32,125 bases of DNA from Streptomyces griseoaurantiacus (GTDB lineage Bacteria; Actinomycetota; Actinomycetes; Streptomycetales; Streptomycetaceae), in assembly GCA_014656015.1 (NCBI GenBank), contig BNBP01000078.1, positions 1 through 32,125 on the forward strand, in the 5' to 3' direction. How positions within the stretch are numbered: the first letter of the stretch is position 1; each line of letters starts with the position of its first letter. Positions 23,082 to 31,020 of this stretch are shown here, one piece after another. Both the position numbers and the translations under genes were made by a program. Below the pieces are notes generated by a model. That model made no database searches. It was given only the letters and a program-made list of their open reading frames with translations, and was not told the origin of the DNA.

Positions 23082-24911
23082 TCACGCCCGGTAGAGCGCC
23101 TCGACCTCGGCCTCGTAGGCGTTCTCGATCGCCCTGCGCTTCAGTTTCAGCGAGGGGGTGAGCAGCCCGTGCTCCTCGGTGAACTGGTGCGCCAGGATAC
23201 GGAACGTACGGATCTGCTCGGCCCGGGACACCTGCGTGTTCGCGGCGACGACCGCCCGCCGCACCTCCGTCTCCAGGTCCGGGTCGCGTACCAGCCGGGC
23301 CGGGTCGAGCCGCGGCTTGCCGCGCATCTGCAGCCAGTGCTCCACCGCCTCCTGCTCCAAGGTGACCAGCGCCGCCACGTACGGCCGGTCGTTGCCGACG
23401 ACGAGGCACTGCGCCACCAGCGGATGGTCCCGCACCCGCTCCTCCAGCGGTCCCGGCGAGACGCTCTTGCCGCCCGAGGTGACCAGGATCTCCTTCTTGC
23501 GCCCGGTGATGGTGAGGTAGCCGTCCTCGTCGAGCGTGCCCAGGTCGCCGGTGGCGAGCCAGCCCTCGTGCAGCGCCTCGTCGGTGGCCTTCTCGTTGTT
23601 GAGGTACCCCTGGAAGACGTTGTCGCCGCGCAGCCAGACCTCGCCGTCCTCCGCGATGTGCACCGACATGCCCGGGATCGCCTGGCCGACCGTGCCGTAC
23701 CGGGTGCGTTCGGGCGGGTTGGCGGTCGCGGCCGCCGTGGACTCCGTGAGCCCGTAGCCCTCGTAGACCTGCACGCCGGCGCCCGCGAAGAACAGCCCGA
23801 GCCGGCGGTCCATCGCCGAACCGCCGGACATCGCGTGCCGCACCCTGCCGCCCATCGCGGCCCGGATCTTCGCGTAGACGAGCTTGTCGAAGAACTGGTG
23901 CTGCATCCGCAGCCCCGCCGTCGGCCCCGGTCCGATGCCCCAGGCCTTTGCCTCCACGGCGTCCGCGTACTTGACCGCCACCTCGACGGCCTTCTCGAAC
24001 GGTCCCGCCCTGCCCTCCTTCTCGGCCTTGCGGCGGGCGGCGTTGAAGACCTTCTCGAAGATGTACGGCACCGCGAGGAAGAAGGTCGGCCGGAACGCGG
24101 CCAGGTCGGGCAGCAGCGCGGACGCGCTGAGCTGCGGCTGATGGCCGAATCTCACCTTTCCCCGGATCGCCGCGACCTCCACCATCCGTCCGAAGACGTG
24201 CGCCAGCGGCAGGAACAGCAGGGTGGACGCCTCGTCGCCGCGGCGGGAGTGGAACACCGGCTCCCAGCGCCGGATCACCGTGTCCGTCTCGAACATCAGG
24301 TTGCCGTGGGTGAGCACACAGCCCTTGGGGCGGCCGGTGGTGCCGGAGGTGTAGATGATCGTGGCCACCGTGTCGGGGGTGACCGCCTGCCGGTGCCGGT
24401 GCACCGCGGTGTCGTCGAGGTGCGCGCCCGCGTCGTACAGCTCCTGCACCGCGCCCGCGTCGAGCTGCCACAGCCGGCGCAGATGGGGGAGGCGGTCGAT
24501 GACCGTGGCGATGGTCATCGCGTGGTCCTCGTGCTCCACCATCGCGGCGCTGACCTGCGCGTCGTGCAGCATCCAGCAGACCTGCTCGGCGGAGGAGGTC
24601 GGATAGACCGGGACGACCTCGGCGCCGATGGACCACAGGGCGAAGTCGAACAGGGTCCACTCGTAGCGGGTGGGGCACATGATCGCGACCCGGTCGCCGA
24701 AGTGGACACCCTGGGCGAGGAGGCCCTTGGCGAGGGCGAGCACCTCGTCGCGGAACTCGGCGGCGGTGACGTCGCGCCACCGTCCGTCGGGGCCCTTGCG
24801 GCCCAGGGCGATGCGCGAGGGGTCCTCCTGGGCATGCTCGAAGACGACGTCGGCCAGTCCGCCCGCCGGCGGTGGCGACGTCTCCAGCGGAGGGTTGGTG
24901 AACTCGTGCAA
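23082..24911 (-). CDS. Long-chain acyl-CoA synthetase (FadD15-type, AMP-forming)
   Basis: The product has 609 residues. It activates fatty acids with ATP and CoA and probably works at the membrane surface. The P-loop-like motif YTSGTTGRPKG is at 187-197, the A5 motif YEGYGLTES at 383-391, the A7 region GWLATGDLG near 450-458 with Asp456, and the hinge GRKKEILVTSGGKSVSP at 470-486, where the family usually has GGKNVSP. The end KLKRRAIENAY fits the C-terminal lid. The start is a rare TTG at 24911 (then HEFTNPPLE), supported by GAGGAG seven bases upstream and by the family's usual (L/M)-x-EF beginning. A perfect 15-bp tandem repeat abuts the ribosome binding site. The gene stands alone. Confidence 0.93.
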   Translation of the reverse strand: MHEFTNPPLETSPPPAGGLADVVFEHAQEDPSRIALGRKGPDGRWRDVTAAEFRDEVLALAKGLLAQGVHFGDRVAIMCPTRYEWTLFDFALWSIGAEVVPVYPTSSAEQVCWMLHDAQVSAAMVEHEDHAMTIATVIDRLPHLRRLWQLDAGAVQELYDAGAHLDDTAVHRHRQAVTPDTVATIIYTSGTTGRPKGCVLTHGNLMFETDTVIRRWEPVFHSRRGDEASTLLFLPLAHVFGRMVEVAAIRGKVRFGHQPQLSASALLPDLAAFRPTFFLAVPYIFEKVFNAARRKAEKEGRAGPFEKAVEVAVKYADAVEAKAWGIGPGPTAGLRMQHQFFDKLVYAKIRAAMGGRVRHAMSGGSAMDRRLGLFFAGAGVQVYEGYGLTESTAAATANPPERTRYGTVGQAIPGMSVHIAEDGEVWLRGDNVFQGYLNNEKATDEALHEGWLATGDLGTLDEDGYLTITGRKKEILVTSGGKSVSPGPLEERVRDHPLVAQCLVVGNDRPYVAALVTLEQEAVEHWLQMRGKPRLDPARLVRDPDLETEVRRAVVAANTQVSRAEQIRTFRILAHQFTEEHGLLTPSLKLKRRAIENAYEAEVEALYRA

Positions 24912-24923
24912 ACCCCGCTCCTC

Positions 24924-24953
24924 GTGCGTTCCCGGACAGTGCGTTCCCGGACA
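24924..24953 (-). repeat. Perfect 15-bp tandem repeat abutting the fadD ribosome binding site
   Basis: GTGCGTTCCCGGACA is repeated exactly at 24924-24938 and 24939-24953 (minus strand TGTCCGGGAACGCAC twice). The first base of GAGGAG for the TTG start follows directly. It may be an operator or a slipped duplication. Confidence 0.85.
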
Positions 24954-25248
24954 GGGCGTGAAAGCTACCCCACGGCGCGACGGGGCGGGAGGGGGGTGAA
25001 AAGCGAGCGTTGTTCACGGAACGCACTGGTCAACGGAAGAAAATGCGCCCACATGGGTCGGGGCGGGACAGAAAGCTGACCTCCGGGTAAGTTCCGGCCG
25101 CGCAATCTCCACGGAATCTGCCCGGGGCGGGCACCGGGCGACACGGGTTACTGATGGGTAGCGGCAGCGTTCCGGGCACTGCGGAGGGCCGGGTGGAACG
25201 GCCCGTTCCGGTGGTGGTCCGGAGAACCGGCGAGGGCTGCCGGGCGCG

Positions 25249-25415
25249 GTGCGGGCGGGCTTGCGCGGGCTGGGCGAAGGGGGCCGGTGCGGGCGGGCTT
25301 GCGTGGGGCCGGGGAGACGGCGCGGTGAAGGGCCGGGCCGGGCCGGGCAGAGGCGGCGGCGTGCGGGCGGGCATGCGCGGGTCCGGGCAGGGTGGCGGCG
25401 CGGTGAAGGGCCGGG
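25249..25415 (+). repeat. Interspersed GC-rich repeat block
   Basis: Three copies of about 21 bp beginning GTGCGGGCGGG (25249, 25287, 25361; the third has CATGCG instead of CTTGCG) alternate with two exact 19-bp copies of GGCGCGGTGAAGGGCCGGG (25319, 25397). The unit order suggests duplication of a composite of about 75-110 bp followed by drift. Confidence 0.65.
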
Positions 25416-25449
25416 TCGGTGATGTCCTCCGTGCACCACCGACCCGGTC

Positions 25450-25464
25450 GGCGGCACAGCCGCC
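25450..25464 (-). terminator. Small hairpin after the LysR gene
   Basis: GGCGGC-ACA-GCCGCC is a perfect 6-bp stem with a 3-base loop, 31 bases past the LysR stop on the minus strand. It is a short stem, so the call is tentative. Confidence 0.4.
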
Positions 25465-25495
25465 ACCTAGTTCAGCGCCCCGCGCGCCGCATCCG

Positions 25496-26365
25496 TCACT
25501 GCCCCGGCCGGCGCAGCCGCGCACCGCCCGCCAGCAGCGCCGAGGCCAGCGCCTCCGCGGCGGGCCGGGCCGGCCCCGGCCGCTGAGCGTGCACCAGGAC
25601 GAACTCGACCTCGCCGAGCGGGGGCAGCCCCGCCCGCTCCGGGATCCGCACCAGTCCCGGCGGCACCAGCCCCCGCGAGTGCGCCATCACCCCGAGACCC
25701 GCCCGCGCCGCCGCCACCAGCCCGTTGAGACTCCCGCTCGTGCAGGTGATCCGCCAGGACCGCCCGGCACGCTCCAGCGCCCGCAGGGCCAGCTCCCGGG
25801 TGATGCCCGGCGGCGGGTACACGATCAGCGGCACCGGTCGTGCCGGGTCCAGCCGCAGCCGTTCCGCGCCGATCCACACCAGCTCGTCGTGGCGGAGGAG
25901 CTGCCCGCGCGGGTCCCCCTCGCGCCGCTTGGCGAGCACGAGGTCGAGCTGCCCGGCCGCGAGCCGTTCGTGCAGCGTGCCCGACAGCTCCACCGTCAGT
26001 TCCAGATCGACCTCGGGGTTCTCGTGCCGGAAGCCCTCCAGGATCTCCGGCAGACGGGTCAGGACGAAGTCCTCCGAGGCCCCGAAGCGCAGTCGCCCCC
26101 GTGGCCGCGCACCGCCGAAGTGGGCCGCCGCCTGCTCGTGCACCTCCAGGATCCGGCGGGCGAAGCCGAGCATCGCCTCACCGTCCTCCGTCAGCTCCAC
26201 GGAGTGGGTGTCGCGGGTGAACAGCGCCCGGCCCGTCGCCTCCTCGAGCCGGCGCACGTGCTGGCTGACCGTCGACTGCCGCAGCCCGAGCCGCCCGGCG
26301 GCCCGCGTGAAGCTCAACGTCTGCGCCACCGCGAGGAAGGTGCGCAGCTGGGAGGGCTCGTACAC
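25496..26365 (-). CDS. LysR-family transcriptional regulator
   Basis: The product has 289 residues. The N-terminal winged helix-turn-helix is clear: LRTFLAVAQTLSFTRAAGRL then LRQSTVSQHVRRLEEATGR at about 7-47. The effector-binding domain covers about 90-285, with GRLRFGASEDFVLTRLPEIL starting it and LAAGQLDLVLAKRR in the middle. The start is GTG at 26365 (then YEPSQLRTF). No good ribosome binding site precedes it, so it may be weakly translated or leaderless. The usual divergent target gene is missing: upstream of the start lies a terminator and then the end of an SDR gene on the same strand. The target is therefore unknown. Confidence 0.9.
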   Translation of the reverse strand: MYEPSQLRTFLAVAQTLSFTRAAGRLGLRQSTVSQHVRRLEEATGRALFTRDTHSVELTEDGEAMLGFARRILEVHEQAAAHFGGARPRGRLRFGASEDFVLTRLPEILEGFRHENPEVDLELTVELSGTLHERLAAGQLDLVLAKRREGDPRGQLLRHDELVWIGAERLRLDPARPVPLIVYPPPGITRELALRALERAGRSWRITCTSGSLNGLVAAARAGLGVMAHSRGLVPPGLVRIPERAGLPPLGEVEFVLVHAQRPGPARPAAEALASALLAGGARLRRPGQ

Positions 26366-26393
26366 GGCGACCAGCCTAGGCGGTACCGGCGGG

Positions 26394-26439
26394 GGAGGCC
26401 CGTCCCCCGTCTCCTCGGGGAGATGGGGGACGGGCCTCC
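26394..26439. terminator. Very strong nested hairpin between the SDR and LysR genes
   Basis: GGAGGCCCGTCCCCC (26394-26408) pairs perfectly over 15 bp with 26425-26439. The 16-base loop contains a further TCTCC/GGAGA stem capped by TCGG. It begins one base after the SDR stop on the minus strand and shields the LysR gene from readthrough. Confidence 0.85.
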
Positions 26440-26440
26440 C

Positions 26441-27262
26441 TCACTCGCAGGTCACCGCTCCTCCTTTGCCCCGGCCGAAGAACTTCCCGGCGATCCGTCC
26501 GGCCGTCCGGGAGGGGAGGAGACGGGAGAAGACGAAGGCCTGCGCGGCGAACGTGCGGCCGTCGACGACGGCGGGTGCGCGGCCGCGCAGGGCGGCCATG
26601 ACGGTGTCCGCGGTCTGTTCGGGCTGCCGCTTCCCCGGAACGGTCCGGCGGTTCATGGGCGTCTCGACCGCGCCGGGACTGACCGCCACCACCCGCACCC
26701 CCGTGCCCCGGGTCTCCTCCCAGAGCGCCCGGGTGAAGGAGAGCACGAACGCCTTCGAGGCCCCGTAGGCGGCGTTGTGGGGCGCGGGCGCGTAGGCCGC
26801 GGTGCTGGCGATGTTGACGATCGCGCCCCGGCCGCGGGCCACCATGTCCGGCAGGAAGTGCGCGGTCAGCTCCGCCACGGCGCCGGCGTTCAGGTCCACC
26901 AGGGCGCGCGTCGCCCCCGGATCGGCCCCGGCCACCGGGCCCACCAGCGCCACACCGGCGTTGTTGACCAGCAGGTCGATCTCCACGCCCGTGTCCCGCA
27001 GGCGCTTGGCGAGGAGGGTGGGCGCGTCCCGGGCGGACAGGTCCAGCGGCAGGGTCAGTACCTCGGTCCCGTGCTCGTCCCGCAGTCGCCGCGCCGCGCT
27101 CTCGAGCCGCGCGGAGTCCCGGCCCACCAGGACCAGGTCCGTGCCCCGCGCGGCCAGCCGCTGTGCGATCGCGGCTCCGATGCCCGAGCCGGCGCCGGTG
27201 ACCAGTGCCGTTTCGCGGTGGGGGAGGGGACGCCGCTTCTTCGATTCGTCGTTGACCGTCAT
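26441..27262 (-). CDS. Short-chain dehydrogenase/reductase (MerR-paired)
   Basis: This 273-residue classical SDR has the NAD(P)-binding motif TGAGSGIG at 22-29, NNAG at 100-103 and the catalytic Ser153, Tyr166 and Lys170 (IASTAAY and YGASK). The C-terminal extension with a basic end (FFGRGKGG) is a little longer than the 250-residue norm. The start is uncertain: an in-frame GTG at 27271 lies inside the likely -10 of the promoter, so the ATG at 27262 is preferred. That would make the message leaderless or nearly so, since no ribosome binding site is visible. It is divergent from a MerR regulator across a shared operator (27280-27301), so it is probably the regulator's target. The substrate is unknown. 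Confidence 0.9.
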   Translation of the reverse strand: MTVNDESKKRRPLPHRETALVTGAGSGIGAAIAQRLAARGTDLVLVGRDSARLESAARRLRDEHGTEVLTLPLDLSARDAPTLLAKRLRDTGVEIDLLVNNAGVALVGPVAGADPGATRALVDLNAGAVAELTAHFLPDMVARGRGAIVNIASTAAYAPAPHNAAYGASKAFVLSFTRALWEETRGTGVRVVAVSPGAVETPMNRRTVPGKRQPEQTADTVMAALRGRAPAVVDGRTFAAQAFVFSRLLPSRTAGRIAGKFFGRGKGGAVTCE

Positions 27263-27270
27263 GGCCGCCA

Positions 27271-27301
27271 CGCTAAAGTTTCACATTGACGTCAAGGTCA
27301 A
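27271..27301. promoter_or_regulatory. MerR-type operator/promoter between SDR and merR genes
   Basis: TTCACATTGACGTCAAGGTCAA (27280-27301) is a 22-bp dyad centred on the perfect palindrome TTGACGTCAA. On the minus strand TTGACC (27301-27296) is a good -35, and 19 bp on is TTAGCG (27276-27271) as a poor -10. The long spacer with the dyad inside it is the hallmark of MerR-activated promoters. The transcript start would fall close to the SDR ATG at 27262. Confidence 0.6.
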
Positions 27302-27331
27302 GTGCCGAACGAGGGCGGGACGGGGAGCGAT

Positions 27332-27712
27332 ATGCGGATCGGAGAACTGGCCAGGGCCACCGGGGTCAGTACCCGCTCCCTGCGGTACTACGAGGAGCAG
27401 GGGCTGCTGCCCTCGGAACGGCTCCCCAACGGCTACCGGGAGTACGGGGAGGAGGCGGTCCGGCAGGTCGCCTTCATCCAGGACCTCTTCAGCGCGGGCC
27501 TGTCCTCCGGGGTCGTCCGGGAGATCCTTCCCTGCGCCGGACAGGAGCGGCCCCAGGGGGACTGCGGCGCCCTCCTCGCCCGCGTCCGTCAGGTGCGCGA
27601 CCAACTGGCGCAGCAGGAGCGGCAACTGGCCGGGCGGCGCGAGATCCTCGAACGCTACCTCTCGGGCGCCGCCGCCCCCACCGGCCTCACGCCCTCTTCG
27701 CCGGCTCCGTAG
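27332..27712 (+). CDS. MerR-family transcriptional regulator
   Basis: The product has 126 residues. The N-terminal winged helix is canonical: MRIGELARATGVSTRSLRYY, then EEQGLLPSERLPNGYREY, and EEAVRQVAFIQDLFSAGLS. A dimerisation coiled coil follows (about 82-112, RVRQVRDQLAQQERQLAGRR). Two Cys flank the start of the coil (EILPCAGQ and GDCGALL); they could sense metal or redox, but the same spacing occurs in MerR members with other signals. The ATG at 27332 has GGGGAG upstream; an in-frame earlier start at 27302 would overlap the operator and is rejected. The divergent SDR is the likely target. Confidence 0.9.
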   Translation: MRIGELARATGVSTRSLRYYEEQGLLPSERLPNGYREYGEEAVRQVAFIQDLFSAGLSSGVVREILPCAGQERPQGDCGALLARVRQVRDQLAQQERQLAGRREILERYLSGAAAPTGLTPSSPAP

Positions 27713-27725
27713 AGGCCGTCGCGTC

Positions 27726-27759
27726 GCACCCGTCCTGGCGCCGCACCCGTCCTCGCGCC
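27726..27759 (+). repeat. Tandem 17-bp repeat after merR
   Basis: GCACCCGTCCTGGCGCC (27726-27742) and GCACCCGTCCTCGCGCC (27743-27759) differ at one base. They lie in the gap between the MerR stop and the transporter gene. No terminator hairpin is obvious there. Confidence 0.75.
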
Positions 27760-27908
27760 TTCGGCCCGCCTCCTCATCACGCACCGCGATCGCAGTGAGA
27801 GTGGTGTGCCGGTTTCCCGATGACAGGGGAAGGCGCACGATGGAAGACGCCGGTGGGAAAGCCGCCGAGCGACCGGAGTGCGCGACGCACCTGACGTGGT
27901 GGAGCACA

Positions 27909-28994
27909 GTGAAACGCCTGCGATGGCCGCGACGGATGCCCGTCGACCCCTACATCGTCCTGCTGCTGGCGACGGTGGGGCTCGCGGCCCTCGTCCCCGC
28001 GCGGGGCCTCGCCGCCGACACGGTCTCCGGCGCCTCCACGGCCGCGATCGCCTTCCTCTTCTTCCTCTACGGGGCCCGGCTCTCCACCCGCGAGGCGATG
28101 GACGGACTGCGCCACTGGCGTCTCCATCTCACCGTCCTGATCTGTACCTTCGTCGTCTTCCCGCTGCTCGGCCTGGCCGCCCGCGGCCTGGTGCCGGTGC
28201 TCCTGACGCACTCCCTCTACACCGGGCTGCTCTTCCTCACCCTCGTTCCCTCGACGATCCAGTCCTCCATCGCCTTCACCTCGATGGCCCGCGGCAACGT
28301 GCCCGCCGCGATCTGCGCGGGCTCCTTCTCCTCGCTCGTCGGCATCGTCGTCACCCCGCTCCTCGCGGCGGCGCTGCTCGGCGGCAGCGGGGGCGGGTTC
28401 TCCGCGGACTCCCTGATCAAGATCGTGCTCCAGCTCCTCGTGCCGTTCGTGGCCGGGCAGGTGCTGCGGCGCTGGATCGGCGGCTTCGTGACCCGGCACA
28501 AGAAGGTGCTGGGGCTCGTCGACCGCGGCTCGATCCTCCTGGTCGTCTACACCGCGTTCAGCGAGGGCATGGTGCGCGGGATCTGGCACCAGGTGAGCCC
28601 GGCGCGGCTGGCCGGGCTGCTCGGGGTGGAGGCGGTGCTGCTCGCGGTGATGCTGGCGTCCACCTGGTACGGGGCGCGGGCGCTGGGCTTCGGGCGGGAG
28701 GACCGGATCGCCATCCAGTTCGCGGGCTCCAAGAAGTCCCTGGCCTCCGGGCTGCCGATGGCGAGCGTCCTGTTCGGGGCGCAGGCCTCCCTGGCGGTGC
28801 TGCCGCTGATGCTGTTCCACCAGATGCAGTTGATGGTGTGCGCGGTGATCGCCAAACGGCGGGCGCGGGACGCCGATGCCGGTGCCGGTGCCGACGGCGA
28901 CGGCGACGGCGATGGCGACGGTGACGCCGGGGCGTCGGGCGGGGAGGGAGCCCACCCCGCCGGGCGCGGGCACGACCCGGCCCGAACGGGCTGA
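27909..28994 (+). CDS. SBF-like bile acid:sodium symporter family transporter
   Basis: The product has 361 residues and about nine or ten hydrophobic helices between residues 14 and 312 (for example VDPYIVLLLATVGLAALVPA, TAAIAFLFFLYGARLS, and LTVLICTFVVFPLLGLAARG). The segments PSTIQSSIAFTSMARGN and FAGSKKSLASGLPMA are the signatures of the SBF-like family, related to ASBT/ArsB-type carriers. The substrate is unknown. The C-terminal 45 residues are a Gly/Asp repeat tail (ADGDGDGDGDGD). Two starts are possible: GTG at 27909 with GGTGGAG close upstream, which gives the usual VKRLRWP-like beginning, or ATG at 27840 with GGGGAAGG, adding 23 residues of less typical codon use. I prefer 27909. Confidence 0.88.
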   Translation: MKRLRWPRRMPVDPYIVLLLATVGLAALVPARGLAADTVSGASTAAIAFLFFLYGARLSTREAMDGLRHWRLHLTVLICTFVVFPLLGLAARGLVPVLLTHSLYTGLLFLTLVPSTIQSSIAFTSMARGNVPAAICAGSFSSLVGIVVTPLLAAALLGGSGGGFSADSLIKIVLQLLVPFVAGQVLRRWIGGFVTRHKKVLGLVDRGSILLVVYTAFSEGMVRGIWHQVSPARLAGLLGVEAVLLAVMLASTWYGARALGFGREDRIAIQFAGSKKSLASGLPMASVLFGAQASLAVLPLMLFHQMQLMVCAVIAKRRARDADAGAGADGDGDGDGDGDAGASGGEGAHPAGRGHDPARTG

Positions 28995-29006
28995 GCCCGG
29001 GGGCGC

Positions 29007-29040
29007 GGGCACGCGCGCCGTGAGGTGCGGCGCGTGTCCC
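29007..29040. terminator. Hairpin between the transporter and fdhD
   Basis: GGGCACGCGC (29007-29016) pairs with GCGCGTG-T-CCC (29030-29040) as a 10-bp stem with one bulged T. It is followed by another GC-rich inverted repeat (GGCTCC/GGAGCC) near 29042-29061. It serves convergent genes. Confidence 0.55.
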
Positions 29041-29087
29041 GGGGGCTCCGCCCCTCGGGAGCCGCCGCGTTCCCCCTGCGCCGTCCC

Positions 29088-29978
29088 TCAGCCCAGGGAC
29101 GCGGCCGTCCGCAGGGCGATCCGGTGGTCCCCGGCGTAGATGTTCATGGAGCTGCCCCGCAGGAAGCCCACCAGGGTCAGCCCGGTCTCCGCCGCCAGGT
29201 CGACCGCCAGGGAGGACGGCGCCGAGACCGCCGCGAGGACCGGGATGCCGGCCATGACCGCCTTCTGCGCGAGCTCGAAGGAGGCGCGGCCCGAGACCAT
29301 CAGGATCGTGCGGGACAGCGGCAGCGCGTCGTTCTGCAGGGCGCGGCCCACCAGCTTGTCGACCGCGTTGTGCCGGCCCACGTCCTCCCGCACGTCCAGC
29401 AGTTCGCCGTCCTCCGAGAACAGCGCCGCCGCGTGCAGCCCGCCGGTGCGGTCGAAGACCCGCTGGGCCGCGCGCAGCCGGTCCGGCAGCGCGGCCAGCA
29501 GCTCCGGCTCCAGCCGCATCGGCCCGGCGGCGGACGCGGCGGACGCGGCAGAGCCGGCGGAGGTGCCTGTGTCGTCGATGGCCCAGCGGGCCGTCGTGCG
29601 GACCGCGTCCAGGCTCGCCTTGCCGCACAGTCCGCACGAGGACGTCGTGTACACGTTGCGTTCCAGGGTGATGTCGGGGATCACGACACCGGGCGCGGTC
29701 TGCACGTCCACCACGTTGTAGGTGTTCGAACCGTCCACCGTGGCGCCCGCACAGTAGACGATGTTCCTCAGCTCGTCGGCCGCGCCCAGCACCCCCTCGC
29801 TCACCAGGAAGCCCGCGGCCAGCGCGAAGTCGTCGCCCGGGGTGCGCATGGTGATGGCGAGGGGTTTGCCGTTGAGGCGGATCTCCAGCGGCTCCTCGGC
29901 GACGAGCGTGTCGGGACGGGCCGAGACCGCCCCGTCCCGGATGCGGATGACCTTGCGTCGTTCCGTGACTCGTCCCAT
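29088..29978 (-). CDS. fdhD: Formate dehydrogenase accessory sulfurtransferase FdhD
   Basis: The 296-residue product binds bis-MGD and passes sulfur from a cysteine desulfurase to the molybdenum cofactor of formate dehydrogenase. The active loop SSCGLCGK holds Cys115 and Cys118. Further family motifs are EEPLEIRLNGKPL, MRTPGDDFALAAGFLVSEG, EDVGRHNAVDKLVG and MVSGRASFELAQKA. An Ala/Ser/Gly-rich insert lies after DDTGTSAG at about 141-150. The ATG at 29978 has only a modest GGGGCTGAT upstream, and the open frame extends 27 codons further without homology. No formate dehydrogenase structural gene lies in the window, so the target enzyme is encoded elsewhere. Confidence 0.94.
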   Translation of the reverse strand: MGRVTERRKVIRIRDGAVSARPDTLVAEEPLEIRLNGKPLAITMRTPGDDFALAAGFLVSEGVLGAADELRNIVYCAGATVDGSNTYNVVDVQTAPGVVIPDITLERNVYTTSSCGLCGKASLDAVRTTARWAIDDTGTSAGSAASAASAAGPMRLEPELLAALPDRLRAAQRVFDRTGGLHAAALFSEDGELLDVREDVGRHNAVDKLVGRALQNDALPLSRTILMVSGRASFELAQKAVMAGIPVLAAVSAPSSLAVDLAAETGLTLVGFLRGSSMNIYAGDHRIALRTAASLG

Positions 29979-30059
29979 GTCCCGATCAGCCCCGGTTCCG
30001 TCCGTGTGGGTGGCCGCGCCGGCCCTTGTCACAGAGGTTGCCACGGGGCGGCGGATCAA

Positions 30060-30968
30060 TCATCCCTCCCCGCCCCGCACGTGATCGTCCGGCCCGCCCC
30101 GTCGGCCCTCGTGGGCCGGGCGGCTCGCGCGCAGCGAGGCCAGCAGCCGCAGCCGGTCCGCCTGGGCGCCCGGCTCGGCGGTGAACACCAGCATCACGGG
30201 ACCCGGGTTCCCGGGCAGCGGGTACGTGTCCCAGTCCAGGACGAGGTCACCGACCTCCGGCACCCGGAACGTCTTGGTCCCGCTGACCGAGGCGCGGACG
30301 TCGTGCCGGGCCCACAGCCGGCGGAACTCCGCGCTGCGGATGCTGAGTTCGCCGACGATCGCGGTGGCGCGGGGATGCGTGGGATCGGTCGCGACGGCCG
30401 CGCGCAGCATCCCGATGTAGTCCAGGGCCTGCCGCTCCCAGTCGTGGCAGCGGCGTCCGTCGGTGAGTTCCTCGTCGAACAGCAGCAGGAGCATGTTGAG
30501 CCGCTCGGCCGGCAGGCCGGACGGGTCGCCGAGCAGTGCCTCGGCCATCACGTTCCGGTCGAGCAGGTCGAGGTGCCGGCCGAGGACCACCGCCGGGGTG
30601 TCCATCACCCGCAGCAGCCGGCGCGTGCTGTCGGGCACCCGCTCGGGGGCCCGCTCCGGCCGGGCGGGGACCGGGCGGCGGGCGGCATGGGCCAGGGTGA
30701 ACAGGTGCCGCCGCTCCTCCTCGTCGAGGTTCAGCGCGCCGGCCAGCGACTCCAGGACCGTGTCGGAGGGGCGCACCTCGCGGCCCTGCTCCATCCGCTG
30801 GTAGTAGTCGGTGCTCAGCCCCGCCAGCAGGGCCAGCTCCTCCCGCCGCAGCCCGCTGACCTTGCGCCGGCCGCCCGGCTCCAGGCCGACGTCGCGCGGA
30901 CGCAGCCGGCCGCGCCGGGCGCGCAGGAAGTCGCCGAGTTCACGGGCGTAGGGGTGCGGGCTGCTCAT
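30060..30968 (-). CDS. XRE-family HTH regulator with MmyB-like ligand domain
   Basis: The product has 302 residues. The helix-turn-helix covers about 38-95 (KVSGLRREELALLAGLSTDYY, then QRMEQGREVRPSD), with the strongly conserved GLRREELA phrase of the actinobacterial group. The C-terminal ligand-binding-like domain (about 115-285, with VVLGRHLDLLDRNVMAEALLG and RRLWARHDVR) is the MmyB type. The ATG at 30968 has only a weak GGAC upstream. It is divergent from an SDR gene at 31155, an arrangement repeated across Streptomyces; the SDR is the likely target through the dyad at 31004-31020. The ligand is unknown. Confidence 0.9.
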   Translation of the reverse strand: MSSPHPYARELGDFLRARRGRLRPRDVGLEPGGRRKVSGLRREELALLAGLSTDYYQRMEQGREVRPSDTVLESLAGALNLDEEERRHLFTLAHAARRPVPARPERAPERVPDSTRRLLRVMDTPAVVLGRHLDLLDRNVMAEALLGDPSGLPAERLNMLLLLFDEELTDGRRCHDWERQALDYIGMLRAAVATDPTHPRATAIVGELSIRSAEFRRLWARHDVRASVSGTKTFRVPEVGDLVLDWDTYPLPGNPGPVMLVFTAEPGAQADRLRLLASLRASRPAHEGRRGGPDDHVRGGEG

Positions 30969-31003
30969 GGCGTCCAGTGTGCGGCCCCGCCGGGCACGCA
31001 GGG

Positions 31004-31020
31004 TAGGTCCGGAAAACCTA
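31004..31020. promoter_or_regulatory. Operator candidate TAGGT-N7-ACCTA between regulator and SDR
   Basis: The perfect 5-bp arms at 31004-31008 and 31016-31020 lie in the 186-bp divergent region, 36 bases before the regulator's ATG. A TAGCGT at 31058-31063 could be the -10 of the SDR promoter. A -35 is not obvious, which would suit activator dependence. Confidence 0.45.

Larger units (their letters stand above)
24954..25495. other. Gene-free stretch with GC-rich dispersed repeats
   Basis: No supported gene lies here; the open frames are Pro/Arg-rich artefacts of GC content. A TTGACC on the minus strand near 25035 may belong to the acyl-CoA synthetase promoter, but a clear -10 is lacking. From 25249 repeats begin: GTGCGGGCGGGCTTGCG at 25249 and 25287, with a variant at 25361, and GGCGCGGTGAAGGGCCGGG at 25319-25337 and 25397-25415. 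Confidence 0.6.

Noticed and set aside
24924..24953. Tandem repeats as a CRISPR array
   Set aside because: Copies are directly abutting with no spacers and no cas genes are present.
25014..25466. 150-residue minus-strand open frame
   Set aside because: Composition is Pro/Arg-rich without codon bias, ribosome binding site or domain; it arises from the repeat block.
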